43,381 bases of DNA from Flavobacteriaceae bacterium (GTDB taxonomy: Bacteria > Bacteroidota > Bacteroidia > Flavobacteriales > Flavobacteriaceae): contig CANFNV010000015.1 of NCBI GenBank assembly GCA_947448525.1, positions 1-43,381 of the forward strand, written 5' to 3'. Under the pieces are notes generated by a model that ran no database searches, was not told where the DNA came from, and saw only the letters and a program-made list of their open reading frames with translations. This document shows, in pieces, positions 25,380 through 33,628 of this stretch; the first letter of the stretch is position 1, and every line of letters begins with the position of its first letter. A program made the position numbers and the translations under genes.

Positions 25380-25430
25380 GAAAGTTTAAAAGTCTAAAGT
25401 CTCAAAATTTCTTTAAGACTTTTGACTTTC
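25380..25430. repeat. Dyad microrepeat of AAAGTCT words after pheS
   Basis: The arms 25380-25399 and 25411-25430 are complementary over most of 20 bases (GAAAGTTTAAAAGTCTAAAG against CTTTAAGACTTTTGACTTTC), with an 11-base loop. The AAAGTC vocabulary is shared with 11122-11160 and 38303-38372. It may form a 3'-end hairpin for pheS. Confidence 0.85.
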
Positions 25431-25438
25431 GACTATAA

Positions 25439-26458
25439 TTATATACTTGATTTAAACTGCTCTAAAAAACGAATATCGTTTTCAAAAAACATTCTGATGT
25501 CTCCAATTTGGTGTAAAAGCATGGCTATACGCTCAATTCCCATTCCGAATGCGAAACCTGAAAATTCATCTGGATTGATATCACAATTTTTCAAAACATT
25601 AGGGTCAACCATACCGCAACCTCCAATTTCCAGCCAGCCGGTTCCTTTGGTAATGCGGTAATCTGTTTCGGTTTTTAATCCCCAATAAATATCAATTTCG
25701 GCACTTGGTTCGGTAAACGGAAAGTAACTTGGACGCAAACGTATTTTTGATTTTCCGAACATTTCTTTGGTGAAATACAAAAGGGTTTGTTTTAAATCGG
25801 CAAAAGAAACGTCTTTGTCAATATACAAACCTTCTACTTGGTGAAAAATACAATGCGAACGCGACGAAACGGCTTCATTACGAAACACTCTTCCTGGTGA
25901 AATGGTTCTAATTGGAGGTTTGTTGTCTTCCATATAGCGGACTTGCACAGATGAAGTATGAGTACGTAATAAAACATCAGGATTAGTTTGGATAAAAAAA
26001 GTGTCTTGCATATCACGAGCCGGATGGTATTCTGGCAAGTTTAATGCAGTGAAATTATGCCAATCGTCCTCAATTTCGGGTCCTTCAGAAACATTGAAGC
26101 CAATGGTGGAAAAAATGTCTATAATTTGATTTTTAACAATAGAAATTGGATGACGCGAGCCAATAACCAAAGGTTCGCCTGGACGAGATAAATCACCATA
26201 AAAACCTTTTATTTCCTCTTTACTTTCGAGCTCTTCTTGAATGGTTTTTACTTTTTCTTCGGCTACTGCTTTTAGGGTATTGATTACTTGTCCGAAGTCT
26301 TTCTTTTGGTCGTTTGGAATGTTTTTAAACTCGGTAAAAAGCTCTTTCAACAAACCTTTGGTGCCTAAATATTTGATTCGAAATTGCTCTAAAGCTTCTT
26401 TATTTTTTTCGTTGAATGCTTTAGCTTCTTCTATGTGTTGTTTAATCTTGTCTATCAT
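25439..26458 (-). CDS. pheS: Phenylalanyl-tRNA synthetase alpha subunit
   Basis: Catalytic subunit of the class II alpha2beta2 enzyme that charges tRNA-Phe. The N-terminal coiled coil (about 1-85) binds tRNA; the catalytic core follows with motif 2 ([20 protein letters not shown], near 185-205) and motif 3 ([13 protein letters not shown], near 310-322), plus the conserved [13 protein letters not shown]. The length, 339 residues, is usual. The beta subunit gene (pheT) is not adjacent in this window, which is common outside Proteobacteria. Four heptamers (AGTTGGA) lie 34 bases upstream of the start. Confidence 0.97.
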   Translation of the reverse strand: MIDKIKQHIEEAKAFNEKNKEALEQFRIKYLGTKGLLKELFTEFKNIPNDQKKDFGQVINTLKAVAEEKVKTIQEELESKEEIKGFYGDLSRPGEPLVIGSRHPISIVKNQIIDIFSTIGFNVSEGPEIEDDWHNFTALNLPEYHPARDMQDTFFIQTNPDVLLRTHTSSVQVRYMEDNKPPIRTISPGRVFRNEAVSSRSHCIFHQVEGLYIDKDVSFADLKQTLLYFTKEMFGKSKIRLRPSYFPFTEPSAEIDIYWGLKTETDYRITKGTGWLEIGGCGMVDPNVLKNCDINPDEFSGFAFGMGIERIAMLLHQIGDIRMFFENDIRFLEQFKSSI

Positions 26459-26491
26459 CGGTCGTACTTTGAAGCGGTAAATTTAAGGAAA

Positions 26492-26523
26492 AGTTGGAAG
26501 TTGGAAGTTGGAAGTTGGAAGTT
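26492..26523. repeat. Heptanucleotide tandem repeat AGTTGGA x4.5 upstream of pheS
   Basis: Four perfect AGTTGGA units plus AGTT, between the 118-residue hypothetical gene and pheS. A one-unit change would alter spacing in the pheS leader but no reading frame. Confidence 0.95.
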
Positions 26524-26558
26524 TTTTGAAGAAATCTTAAATCAAAAATCATTGATCT

Positions 26559-26915
26559 TTAATCAATAAGTTCTTTTTCAACAAAATAATTCACAATCGC
26601 GTCTTTCATTAAAATGGTTTGTTCGCCAGCTTTTAATGGCGGTAGTTCTTCTTTTACTTTGTAATGTGGCCAACCTTCTTTGTCAAAAAATTCGAATTCA
26701 TAATAACCATATGGCTCTAACAATCTGCAGATTGCAATGTGCATTAAGTTGACTTTTTCATCTTTTTTAAATAATTGTTGGAATTTACCCAATTCTTGCA
26801 CTCCAATTAAATATATTATTGCATCTAAATCAAGTTGATCTCCTTCAGCAAATTGATTGGAAAGGATTTCAACGACTTTTTCCCAGCGTTCTTTTAGTTG
26901 TATATCTCTTGACAT
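26559..26915 (-). CDS. Conserved hypothetical protein upstream of pheS
   Basis: A 118-residue soluble, acidic protein with no signal peptide or membrane segment. Striking blocks are LDLDAIIYLIGVQELG (28-43), FKKDEKVNLMHIAICRLLEP (49-68), YGYYEFEFFDKEGWPHYKV (70-88) and LKAGEQTILMKDAIVNYF. I recall near-identical small proteins across Flavobacteriia, without a function. A -7 box at 26982-26989 gives it its own promoter, and pheS may be read through from it. The dense, conserved-looking helical and aromatic pattern makes it a convincing gene. Confidence 0.8.
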   Translation of the reverse strand: MSRDIQLKERWEKVVEILSNQFAEGDQLDLDAIIYLIGVQELGKFQQLFKKDEKVNLMHIAICRLLEPYGYYEFEFFDKEGWPHYKVKEELPPLKAGEQTILMKDAIVNYFVEKELID

Positions 26916-26981
26916 TTTTATTTTTTAGAAAAAGAGTAAAGAAAAAAGAAAATAGACTTTTACTTCATCTGTAATGAATTG

Positions 26982-26989
26982 CAAATATA
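26982..26989 (-). promoter_or_regulatory. Probable -7 box (TATATTTG) of the 118-residue gene
   Basis: Exact match to TAnnTTTG on the minus strand, 66 bases before the ATG at 26915. Confidence 0.45.
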
Positions 26990-27133
26990 GTATGTTTAGC
27001 GTCTTTTCTATTGGGTCTACGCCGATATCTTTGGGTTTTATAATTGAATAATCAACACGCTCTGAATCTATTTTAGTGAAGAAATATATATTAAAATACA
27101 TTTGTCAACATCCTAAGAATTCTTTCTTTCCAT

Positions 27134-27170
27134 AAAAAACACCCTAAAATAGTATCTAAATTTTTGGGGT
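27134..27170 (-). terminator. Probable terminator after the 129-residue secreted protein gene
   Basis: On the minus strand ACCCCAAAAAT pairs imperfectly with ATTTTAGGGT (loop of about 12 bases) and is followed by T6. It lies 26 bases past the stop codon at 27196. Confidence 0.5.
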
Positions 27171-27195
27171 ATCGCACATTCGAGAGGGATTTTTA

Positions 27196-27585
27196 TTAAT
27201 CCTCTTTTACCGTAATGGTTATGTCATCATCGAGTTTATACTCGCCTTTTTTATAAACGTCTTTGTTGGCTAAATCTATTTCATAAGCCCAAACTCCTTT
27301 TGGGACGTCAAACACACATTCTTTACCCTCTTTTTGAACGACCAATTCTTTTTTCACATCATTGCCTTCGGCATCTTTCCCAGCTAGTTTAAAGGTAATT
27401 TTATCCGAAAGTTTGTTTTTTATACAGATACTTTCAATAGTTTTAGAGTCAGTCTTTGGCTTATTACCTTTAATGAAACTTAAGCCGTTTACTATTATTT
27501 CACCACCTTTTAGGAACTTGTCTAGGTCGGATTGGGCGAAGGAAATTATCGGTAAAAATATTAGTATTAAAACATAATATTTCAT
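27196..27585 (-). CDS. Small secreted protein of unknown function
   Basis: A 129-residue protein with a clear signal peptide (MKYYVLILIFLPIISFA, cleavage before Gln18). The mature part is Lys/Asp-rich and beta-like (ITFKLAGKDAEGNDVKKELV, ECVFDVPKGVWAYEIDLANK), with two cysteines (in SICIKN and KECVFD). It is probably periplasmic. I recognise no family. It lies in a short patch of orphan genes whose neighbours are equally unfamiliar, 54 bases downstream of a small membrane protein gene on the same strand. Confidence 0.7.
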   Translation of the reverse strand: MKYYVLILIFLPIISFAQSDLDKFLKGGEIIVNGLSFIKGNKPKTDSKTIESICIKNKLSDKITFKLAGKDAEGNDVKKELVVQKEGKECVFDVPKGVWAYEIDLANKDVYKKGEYKLDDDITITVKED

Positions 27586-27639
27586 AAGCGATATTTTTTA
27601 AATATAAATCATTGTTTTTTTCTTATTTGTTAAAAGTTT

Positions 27640-28041
27640 TTAATTCACATAATAAGACATTGCATTTAACAATACAATTATAATATGTAAAATGTACAAT
27701 TGGTCTTTATTTTTAACAAAATATGAAATTAAATACAAGTTAATTATTAACTCTATTAAATATGCAATCTTAATAAATGTAAATTTGATTCCAATTAAAT
27801 AACTTATGTATGCTAAAATAATTGACAATGAAATTATAAAACAAGAAATTATCTTATAAGCAAGACTTTCCCTTTCATTTTTAACAATTAACATGATAGG
27901 CTTTATGGGGAAAAAGTACAAGCCTAAAGGAATAAATAAAAAAATGTATAAAAGGCTACTTAACTCTTTTTTTATTAAAAAGAAATTTAAAAAAGTTAGA
28001 AGAATTAAAACTGTAATTTCAATTTTTGTTTGTTTTTTCAT
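27640..28041 (-). CDS. Small membrane protein of unknown function
   Basis: A 133-residue protein with about four membrane segments (near 9-24, 29-46, 62-84, 87-110) and a final hydrophobic stretch ending YYVN. Lys-rich loops (KKQTKIE, VKNERES, VKNKDQ) point to an inner-membrane location. No family is recognised. Its composition is dominated by Ile, Leu, Lys and AT-rich codons. It is 19 bases downstream of the 196-residue secreted protein gene and probably forms one transcript with it. Confidence 0.65.
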   Translation of the reverse strand: MKKQTKIEITVLILLTFLNFFLIKKELSSLLYIFLFIPLGLYFFPIKPIMLIVKNERESLAYKIISCFIISLSIILAYISYLIGIKFTFIKIAYLIELIINLYLISYFVKNKDQLYILHIIIVLLNAMSYYVN

Positions 28042-28060
28042 AATTTATGTATAATATTGT

Positions 28061-28651
28061 TTATCTACAATCCCAACTGCATGAAGCAACCATCCAAGCT
28101 GTATTATATGGTTGACCTAGAACAAATTCTGCTTGATCAATCCAATTTCCATTTTCAATAGCATATAATTTTTTTTCCATACAGTAATTTAAACATCCCT
28201 CAAAGGTCTGACCTTTTGGTCTTGGTCCTGATTTTAAAACGAAATTTGATGAATTTTGGATAAAAAACATATTCCATTTTAATAAAGATACTGATTTTAG
28301 TAAATTTTCTTTATTATATGGAAGTTCTTTTTTTAAAATATAATTTTCAAACTCAATAATATTTTTAAGAGTAAAAGTATTTTCTGTAAAATATGATTTA
28401 TATGTTTCTAGTTCTTGATCGCTAATTTTTAATTTTTGATTATAATCACTATTTTTGATTTTATTATCTAAATCCTCTCTAGTTGATTTTTCTTCTTGGC
28501 TCAAATTAGACAATTCGATTAAAAAATTAAAACTTGATTCTCCAATCTCATTAAATGGATTATTTGATGATTTTAATGTTTCAATATCTTGAGCATTTCC
28601 AGCAAAGCAAAACATAACCGTGGCAATTAAGCCAAATAACAATTTTTTCAT
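28061..28651 (-). CDS. Secreted protein with two C-terminal CX3C motifs, unknown function
   Basis: A 196-residue protein beginning with a typical Flavobacterium signal peptide (MKKLLFGLIATVMFCFAGNA, cleavage before Gln21). The mature region to about 145 is helical and charged (LSQEEKSTREDLDNKIKNSD). The last 45 residues hold four cysteines as CLNYC and CSWDC, separated by ENGNWIDQAEFVLGQP, and the protein ends at CSWDCR. Such a Cys-paired tail suggests disulfides or a processed peptide. I vaguely recall small Flavobacterium paralogs ending in similar Cys/Trp motifs, without a known role. It is not a recognised toxin, bacteriocin or sorting-domain protein. Confidence 0.72.
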   Translation of the reverse strand: MKKLLFGLIATVMFCFAGNAQDIETLKSSNNPFNEIGESSFNFLIELSNLSQEEKSTREDLDNKIKNSDYNQKLKISDQELETYKSYFTENTFTLKNIIEFENYILKKELPYNKENLLKSVSLLKWNMFFIQNSSNFVLKSGPRPKGQTFEGCLNYCMEKKLYAIENGNWIDQAEFVLGQPYNTAWMVASCSWDCR

Positions 28652-29342
28652 TTTTAATAATTTTTAAATTTAATAAATAATTTGGTTGTACAAAATTTAT
28701 CGCGATATTTTTTTTGTAAAATTGCAAGGTTATTTGGTAATTGCTTAGTAAAAAAAGGTGGTTTTTAGTAATTATTAACGTATGTTTAGTAAAATTTTAC
28801 TTGTAAAAAAATAAAAAAAAGGTGTGCTTAAACATACTATTTTGTTAAAACTTGATAAAAAATCTAAAAAGCCATAATTCATAATTAAAATTAATCCCGT
28901 TGGGTGTTATTATTTTAATTGTTAATTTATATTAATTTGCCACCTAGAGATTTGCCGAAATGCATGTTTATATGGCCTTCGACAAGCTTAGAAAAGCACT
29001 TTTGTTATAATTTACTATAAATTTCCTTTAAAAGTAATTGATTAAAGATTTTTATTAATTACACTCAACGGGTGAGTTCGTAGTTCATTCTTCGTAAAAA
29101 ACTATATATTTTAAATAATAAATAGCTTTTTTTTAATTTATTATTGTTTCATTTTGAATGAATTTAGAAGTAAAAACTTACAATTTAAAAAAAAAACAGT
29201 TGTCAAAAAGTTAAAAGTTGTCGTCAAAATCTTGAAATTATCTTTAAAATCGTTTGTAAAAAGAAAAAGGCAATATATAATCATTTTAAAATAAATAACT
29301 TTATGAAAGATTGAAAACATTGTTTCATATTAATATATTTAC
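28652..29342. other. 690-base region without a gene, between divergent genes
   Basis: Very AT-rich stretch between the CX3C protein gene and the XRE regulator. It contains an imperfect inverted pair, ACACCCAACGGG (minus strand, 28896-28907) and ACACTCAACGGG (29061-29072), and a CCTTCGACAAGCTTAG word (28977-28992) that resembles widespread intergenic repeat fragments. Stop codons interrupt every frame; the longest ATG-started reading I followed is 16 codons. No RNA gene is recognised. A promoter-like TATATTTA directly precedes the regulator ATG. Confidence 0.6.
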
Positions 29343-29717
29343 ATGGTTATAGGCAACAAACTAAGAAAACTAAGAATGGAAAAAGGATATTCGCAAGACT
29401 ATTTAGCAGAGGTTTTAGAAGTTTCACAAAAAACCTATTCTAATATGGAAAACAACAAATCATCTATTTCTATTGACGCGCTAAAAAAAATAGCCGAAGA
29501 GTACAAGATTAATTTAATTGAACTTTTATCAGATGATAAAGTTAACGCACAAAACAATAGTTTACGAGAAAGTAGTTCTTTACAGGTTGGTATTATTATA
29601 AACCACTTGACAGAAGAACTTCTTAATCAAATGAAAGAAAGAATTGAAGAATTGAAAAAAACTATATCAGAAAAAAACAAGCTAATTGAACTTTTAGAAA
29701 ATAAATTAAATAATTAA
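29343..29717 (+). CDS. XRE-family helix-turn-helix transcriptional regulator
   Basis: A 124-residue DNA-binding protein. Residues 3-60 form a classic XRE/HTH_3 domain (NKLRKLRMEKGYSQDYLAE, then VSQKTYSNMENNKSSIS and IDALKKIAEEYKINLIELL). Residues 62-80 are a polar linker, and the C-terminus (87-124) is a Leu/Glu/Lys-rich coiled coil that should dimerise. The targets are unknown; being divergent from the secreted and membrane orphan genes across 690 bases makes them candidates. There is hardly any leader sequence beyond the AT-rich stretch. The gene lies 77 bases before cvpA on the same strand. Confidence 0.88.
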   Translation: MVIGNKLRKLRMEKGYSQDYLAEVLEVSQKTYSNMENNKSSISIDALKKIAEEYKINLIELLSDDKVNAQNNSLRESSSLQVGIIINHLTEELLNQMKERIEELKKTISEKNKLIELLENKLNN

Positions 29718-29765
29718 AATAAAAATCGTTTCAAATTAATGAAAAGACCTTTTTTAATTTTCTAC

Positions 29766-29773
29766 TATCTTTG
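29766..29773 (+). promoter_or_regulatory. Probable -7 box (TATCTTTG) of cvpA
   Basis: Exact match to TAnnTTTG, 21 bases upstream of the cvpA ATG. Confidence 0.5.
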
Positions 29774-29794
29774 TAATTCATTTTTAGATAAATT

Positions 29795-30283
29795 ATGAAT
29801 TTTATTGATATTCTTTTAGGCGCTTTCCTGGTTTTTGGATTAATTCGTGGATTGAAAAACGGACTTATTATCGAATTGGCTTCGTTGATTTCATTTTTCG
29901 TTGGAATTTATATTGCTGTAAAATTTTCTTCCATATTGGGTGATAGCAAAACGGCCAAAATAACTGCCTTTTTGGTACTATTAATTGCGGTTATTTTTGG
30001 AATTCACTTTCTAGCAAAAATGCTTTCTAAAATTGCAGGTGCTATGTTTTTGGGGGGTTTAAACAAAATAGGCGGTGCCGTTTTTGGAACTTTAAGAGCG
30101 GTATTATTCTTGGGTGTAATATTAAGTTTATTCCAAAAAGCAAACATAAACAAATCCTTAATTTCTAAAGAAACGGAACAAAAATCATTATTTTTTAATC
30201 CTATCTTGAAAACTTCCGAATTTATGTTGCCTGTTTTGAATGATTGGTTTAAGGATTTAGGACAAAAAATTGCCTCAAATTAA
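29795..30283 (+). CDS. CvpA family membrane protein
   Basis: A 162-residue inner-membrane protein with four hydrophobic helices. It shows the CvpA pattern: FIDILLGAFLVFGLIRGLKN at the start, then a GLIIELASLISFFVGIYIA helix, and a Gly-rich segment FLGGLNKIGGAVFGTLRAV near 85-103. In E. coli CvpA is needed for colicin V production and envelope stress tolerance; the role in Bacteroidetes is not known. Its last four bases overlap the convergent batE gene. Confidence 0.9.
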   Translation: MNFIDILLGAFLVFGLIRGLKNGLIIELASLISFFVGIYIAVKFSSILGDSKTAKITAFLVLLIAVIFGIHFLAKMLSKIAGAMFLGGLNKIGGAVFGTLRAVLFLGVILSLFQKANINKSLISKETEQKSLFFNPILKTSEFMLPVLNDWFKDLGQKIASN

Positions 30284-31023
30284 TTCAGTTCTTTTATCGC
30301 TTCTTCTTGAATCCAACCCATAGTTTCGTCGGTTAATTGCACTTTTTTCCAATTAGCAACACTTTCTAAAACATACACTTTTGTTCCCTCGTGAAGCAAA
30401 ATAGTCTCCGCGGAAGATAATTTTGGCTCGCCTTTTACAGAGGCATTCTCAGCAAAAACGATGGCAGGTTTATCACTTGAAATTCTGTTTTTCTCATAAA
30501 TTCCGGAAGAAACACTAATAACAATTCCAAATAAAATTATAAACATTCCGGCAAAGTAAATTCGTTTTCTGAAAGCTGTTCCTGAAAAATAATAACCGAT
30601 GAAACATCCTAAAAACAGAGTCGCAAAAACTACTGCTATCCACGCCCAAGAGTCATAATAATAATGAGATGTAAATTCTTCTATTAATTTATGGAATCCT
30701 ACTTTTGGAACTATTTTAATGTCATCAATAGTCATTTTTCGAGCAAAATCGAGATTGGTTTTAATTTCCTCATCGTTCGGATTAAGTTGAATTGCCTTTT
30801 CATAATTGTAAATTGCAGGCGCTACCTTATGCAGTTTGTAATAACAATTTCCTAGATTAAAATACACTTCTGCCGATTGTTTTCCGGAAGCTAAAACGCT
30901 TTCATAGTTGAAAATTGCTCCTTGAAAATTGTCTTTTTGGTAGCATTGATTTCCTTTTTCAAAAGCGTCTTGAGCAAATGAAAATTGAAAAATCAATAAA
31001 AATATATAGATTATTTTCTTCAT
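30280..31023 (-). CDS. batE: BatE-like protein: TPR and SH3 domains
   Basis: Last gene of the aerotolerance operon. The 247-residue protein has a signal peptide (MKKIIYIFLLIFQFSFA), two tetratricopeptide repeats (about 20-88: AEVYFNLGNCYYKLHKVAPA and NYEKAIQLNPND), two membrane segments (about 130-148, 156-175) and a C-terminal bacterial SH3 domain (VKGEPKLSSAETILLHEGT...WIQEEAIKEL). In Bacteroides fragilis the Bat proteins are linked to oxygen tolerance; BatE partners the periplasmic TPR and BatD proteins. It begins 2 bases after the batD stop, so coupling is likely. Confidence 0.88.
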   Translation of the reverse strand: MKKIIYIFLLIFQFSFAQDAFEKGNQCYQKDNFQGAIFNYESVLASGKQSAEVYFNLGNCYYKLHKVAPAIYNYEKAIQLNPNDEEIKTNLDFARKMTIDDIKIVPKVGFHKLIEEFTSHYYYDSWAWIAVVFATLFLGCFIGYYFSGTAFRKRIYFAGMFIILFGIVISVSSGIYEKNRISSDKPAIVFAENASVKGEPKLSSAETILLHEGTKVYVLESVANWKKVQLTDETMGWIQEEAIKELN

Positions 31024-31025
31024 GG

Positions 31026-32789
31026 TTATACTAATTGCTTTTCTAAATTGGAGATAATTTCAACTGCTTTGTCATAATCTTGTTGAATGGTTACGCTGGT
31101 TGACGGAGCATATCGCGCCAATTCACAATTTTCTGTAAGTGTAATAAAATCAGAAATAGTTTCTTGATTAGCACTTTTAGAAAGTAAAATTTCAGAAATT
31201 TTATCTTTACTCATATCGGAGGTTTCAATACTAAATTTAGCTTTCAAGAAATTGTGCATTGCTTTTTCCAACGCGATATAAAATGGTTCTTTATTATTGA
31301 TTTGCTTTTGGGCTTCAGATAAATATTTCTTGGCCAATGCATTGGATTTTTTCTTTTTATTTCCAACAATATCGGCATCTTCTGCTTCTTTTCTTTTTCT
31401 GAAAAGCATCAATGCTGGAATGCCTAAAAATGGTAAAATCAACAATGAATAAAATAGACTTGAACCTAAAAAATCTTCTGAAACTATTGGTTTTAATTTA
31501 GTCTTTTGTTTGATAAAAGCAAATGCTTTATTCGCTGTAACCGAAATTTTGTTGGATCCCGAAGCTACCGGAGGAGAATTGGTAATTCCAGGTCCGTCCA
31601 AAACATTCAACATAATTTCTGGAGAAGTAATGGTTTTATAACTTCCAGAATTCAAATCGAAATACGTAAAACGCATTGATTTAATGGGAAAATTACCTTT
31701 TGATTGCGGAATTATCGTGTATTTATCTGCTATACTTCCTGTCATACCTGAAAGTGGAGTGGTTACCTTTTCACTATGTTGTGGGTCGTACATTTCTAAT
31801 GTAGATGGAACAACTGGTTTTGGTAAACTAAATAATTTTAAATTCCCTGTTCCGGTCACGGAAAGATCTAAATCTAGTGATTCTCCAAATTTCAATCCGG
31901 TTCTTGAAGGCGTAACTTTGAAATTAAACTTACCAACGGCTCCCGAAAAATCATCTGGTTTTCCAGCTTCGGGCAATGGTTTAACCGAAATAACTTTGCT
32001 TCCTGCAGAAACGCGTTTGCTGTCTTCAACCAATTGAACTTGACCGAAAAAATTAGGTCTTCCTCTTGGAACTTGGCAATCAATATCTAACGAAAGTGGT
32101 TCAATTTCAAGTTTTCCTGATTTTTGAGGATACAACACTGTTTTTCTTAAAATAACATAACGATAACGTTCTCCTTTGAACATTCCTTCTTCGGCAACTA
32201 ACTGCTTAATGTCAATATTTTGACTCCAAAAATCATTGTATTTTGGCTTATTGAGTTCGCGCCAATTGGTAATTCCGATGTTGTAACTGAAATATAATTT
32301 ATATACTACAGTAATGGGTTCGTTTACAAAGGGATTGGTTTTAGAAATATCAGCAACTAAATACAAATTGTTGTCTGCGCTTACAGTAGCTGGTTCGTTA
32401 GGGTCATTGGGTAAATTAACCGCATCGGTTACATTAATTTTTATGGGTAATGTTTTATAAAGTTGTCCATTTATTTCAATGACTGCCTGTCTAATAATTA
32501 AATTTCCTTTTTTTTGAGGTAGTAAAATATAGGTGTATGATTTTTGAAACGTACTTCTACCATTAATCCACGATTGGCTAATGGATTGACTTGGTCCACC
32601 AACCACTCTAAATCCAGAAGCTTCAAAATTGGGAGGAACAAAATTATCGCCATCTTCATTCATTGAGAATTCTATACGCACTCTTTCGTTTAATCCCAAA
32701 TTGTTTTTACTCACATTAGCTTCAAATTTAACTTGAGCTAGAAGAGAGTGGGTTACAAATAAGATTACAAATACAATTATTCTTTTCAT
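31026..32789 (-). CDS. batD: BatD-like protein (oxygen-tolerance)
   Basis: A 587-residue envelope protein. A signal peptide (MKRIIVFVILFVTHSLLA) is followed by a long periplasmic part with repeated beta-sandwich modules, then a membrane helix (FLGSSLFYSLLILPFLGIPALML cannot be quoted in full; about 435-455) and a cytosolic Lys-rich and helical tail (KKKKSNALAKKYLSEAQ). The N-terminal pattern FEANVSKNNLGLNERVRIEF is the BatD family signature, where beta domains probably bind partners. It lies between batC (42 bases) and batE (2 bases). Confidence 0.92.
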   Translation of the reverse strand: MKRIIVFVILFVTHSLLAQVKFEANVSKNNLGLNERVRIEFSMNEDGDNFVPPNFEASGFRVVGGPSQSISQSWINGRSTFQKSYTYILLPQKKGNLIIRQAVIEINGQLYKTLPIKINVTDAVNLPNDPNEPATVSADNNLYLVADISKTNPFVNEPITVVYKLYFSYNIGITNWRELNKPKYNDFWSQNIDIKQLVAEEGMFKGERYRYVILRKTVLYPQKSGKLEIEPLSLDIDCQVPRGRPNFFGQVQLVEDSKRVSAGSKVISVKPLPEAGKPDDFSGAVGKFNFKVTPSRTGLKFGESLDLDLSVTGTGNLKLFSLPKPVVPSTLEMYDPQHSEKVTTPLSGMTGSIADKYTIIPQSKGNFPIKSMRFTYFDLNSGSYKTITSPEIMLNVLDGPGITNSPPVASGSNKISVTANKAFAFIKQKTKLKPIVSEDFLGSSLFYSLLILPFLGIPALMLFRKRKEAEDADIVGNKKKKSNALAKKYLSEAQKQINNKEPFYIALEKAMHNFLKAKFSIETSDMSKDKISEILLSKSANQETISDFITLTENCELARYAPSTSVTIQQDYDKAVEIISNLEKQLV

Positions 32790-32831
32790 TTTATGCTGAA
32801 TTTATTTCAGTATCTCATTAACTTCTATTGA

Positions 32832-33590
32832 TTACCAATCTTTTTCTGGTTTATTAGGATTGGATTGGACTTTTTTAGCATTAACTTTTTCTTGAACTTT
32901 TTTCTCTTCGTTGTTTACGGCATCTAAAAGATTGTCTATACGTTGTTTTGAGGCGCCACTTGGTTTTGGTTGTGGCTTGTCTGCTTCGCCTTTGTCTTGA
33001 TTATCCTTGTTATTGCCGTCTTTTTTATCTTTATTGTTATTATCGCCATTGTCTTTTTTATTTTTATCTTTATTAGGATCTTTCTTGTCGTCCTTTTTAT
33101 CGTCTTTCTTATCCTGCTTTTTGTCTTTGTTTTTGTCTTTATTCTTATCGTCGTTTTTAGGTGGATTTTCTTTTAGCATTTTCTTTGCTAAAGCAAAATT
33201 ATATCGTGTTTCCTCATCTGAAGGATTGTTACGCAAAGCATTTTTATAAGATTCAACAGCATTGGAATAATCTTTTACTTTCATCATTGCATTTCCCAAG
33301 TTGTGAAATGCTTGATACTTTTCTGTTTTGGTTTTGGCGTCTTTAATGGCTTTTTCAAAGTGATATTTGGCTTCTGATGGTTGATTTTGTTTATAAATAG
33401 TCGTGCCTAAATTATAAGATGCAATTGATTTTTTTTGGAACTTCGCTTGCGATATACGGAAATCTGCCTCCGCTTCCACATAGTTTTTGTCCGCAAATTT
33501 TTCATTCCCCTCTGGTAAAAATTTATCGTTCTCCTGTGCTTTTGACACAAAAGAAATTAGAATTAATAGGTATGCTAGTATTTTTTTCAT
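32832..33590 (-). CDS. batC: BatC-like tetratricopeptide protein with charged tract
   Basis: A 252-residue periplasmic protein. After a signal peptide (MKKILAYLLILISFVSKA) come three TPR units (about 24-135; SIASYNLGTTIYKQNQPSEA, AFHNLGNAMMKVKDYSNAVE, NALRNNPSDEETRYNFALAK). Residues about 140-205 are a low-complexity run of Lys, Asp and Asn, followed by a Pro-rich and helical tail (NNEEKKVQEKVNAKKVQ). TPRs suggest a scaffold for other Bat proteins. The charged tract probably is disordered. Gaps are 38 bases to batB and 42 to batD. Confidence 0.88.
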   Translation of the reverse strand: MKKILAYLLILISFVSKAQENDKFLPEGNEKFADKNYVEAEADFRISQAKFQKKSIASYNLGTTIYKQNQPSEAKYHFEKAIKDAKTKTEKYQAFHNLGNAMMKVKDYSNAVESYKNALRNNPSDEETRYNFALAKKMLKENPPKNDDKNKDKNKDKKQDKKDDKKDDKKDPNKDKNKKDNGDNNNKDKKDGNNKDNQDKGEADKPQPKPSGASKQRIDNLLDAVNNEEKKVQEKVNAKKVQSNPNKPEKDW

Positions 33591-33628
33591 TTTTATAAAT
33601 TCCGAAAGAATAATATTTTTTCTTTATT

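Noticed and set aside
26916..27195. Possible decayed gene in the 280-base gap
   Set aside because: All frames hold early stops and no protein family is recognisable; only a -7 box and a terminator-like hairpin are supported.
28652..29342. tRNA, tmRNA or other RNA gene in the long gap
   Set aside because: No cloverleaf, CCA end or conserved RNA motif was visible; the region is mostly A/T runs.
33007..33249. Plus-strand Leu/Phe/Ser-rich open frame of 80 codons
   Set aside because: It is the antisense of the Lys/Asp-rich tract of batC; the repetitive composition explains the open frame.
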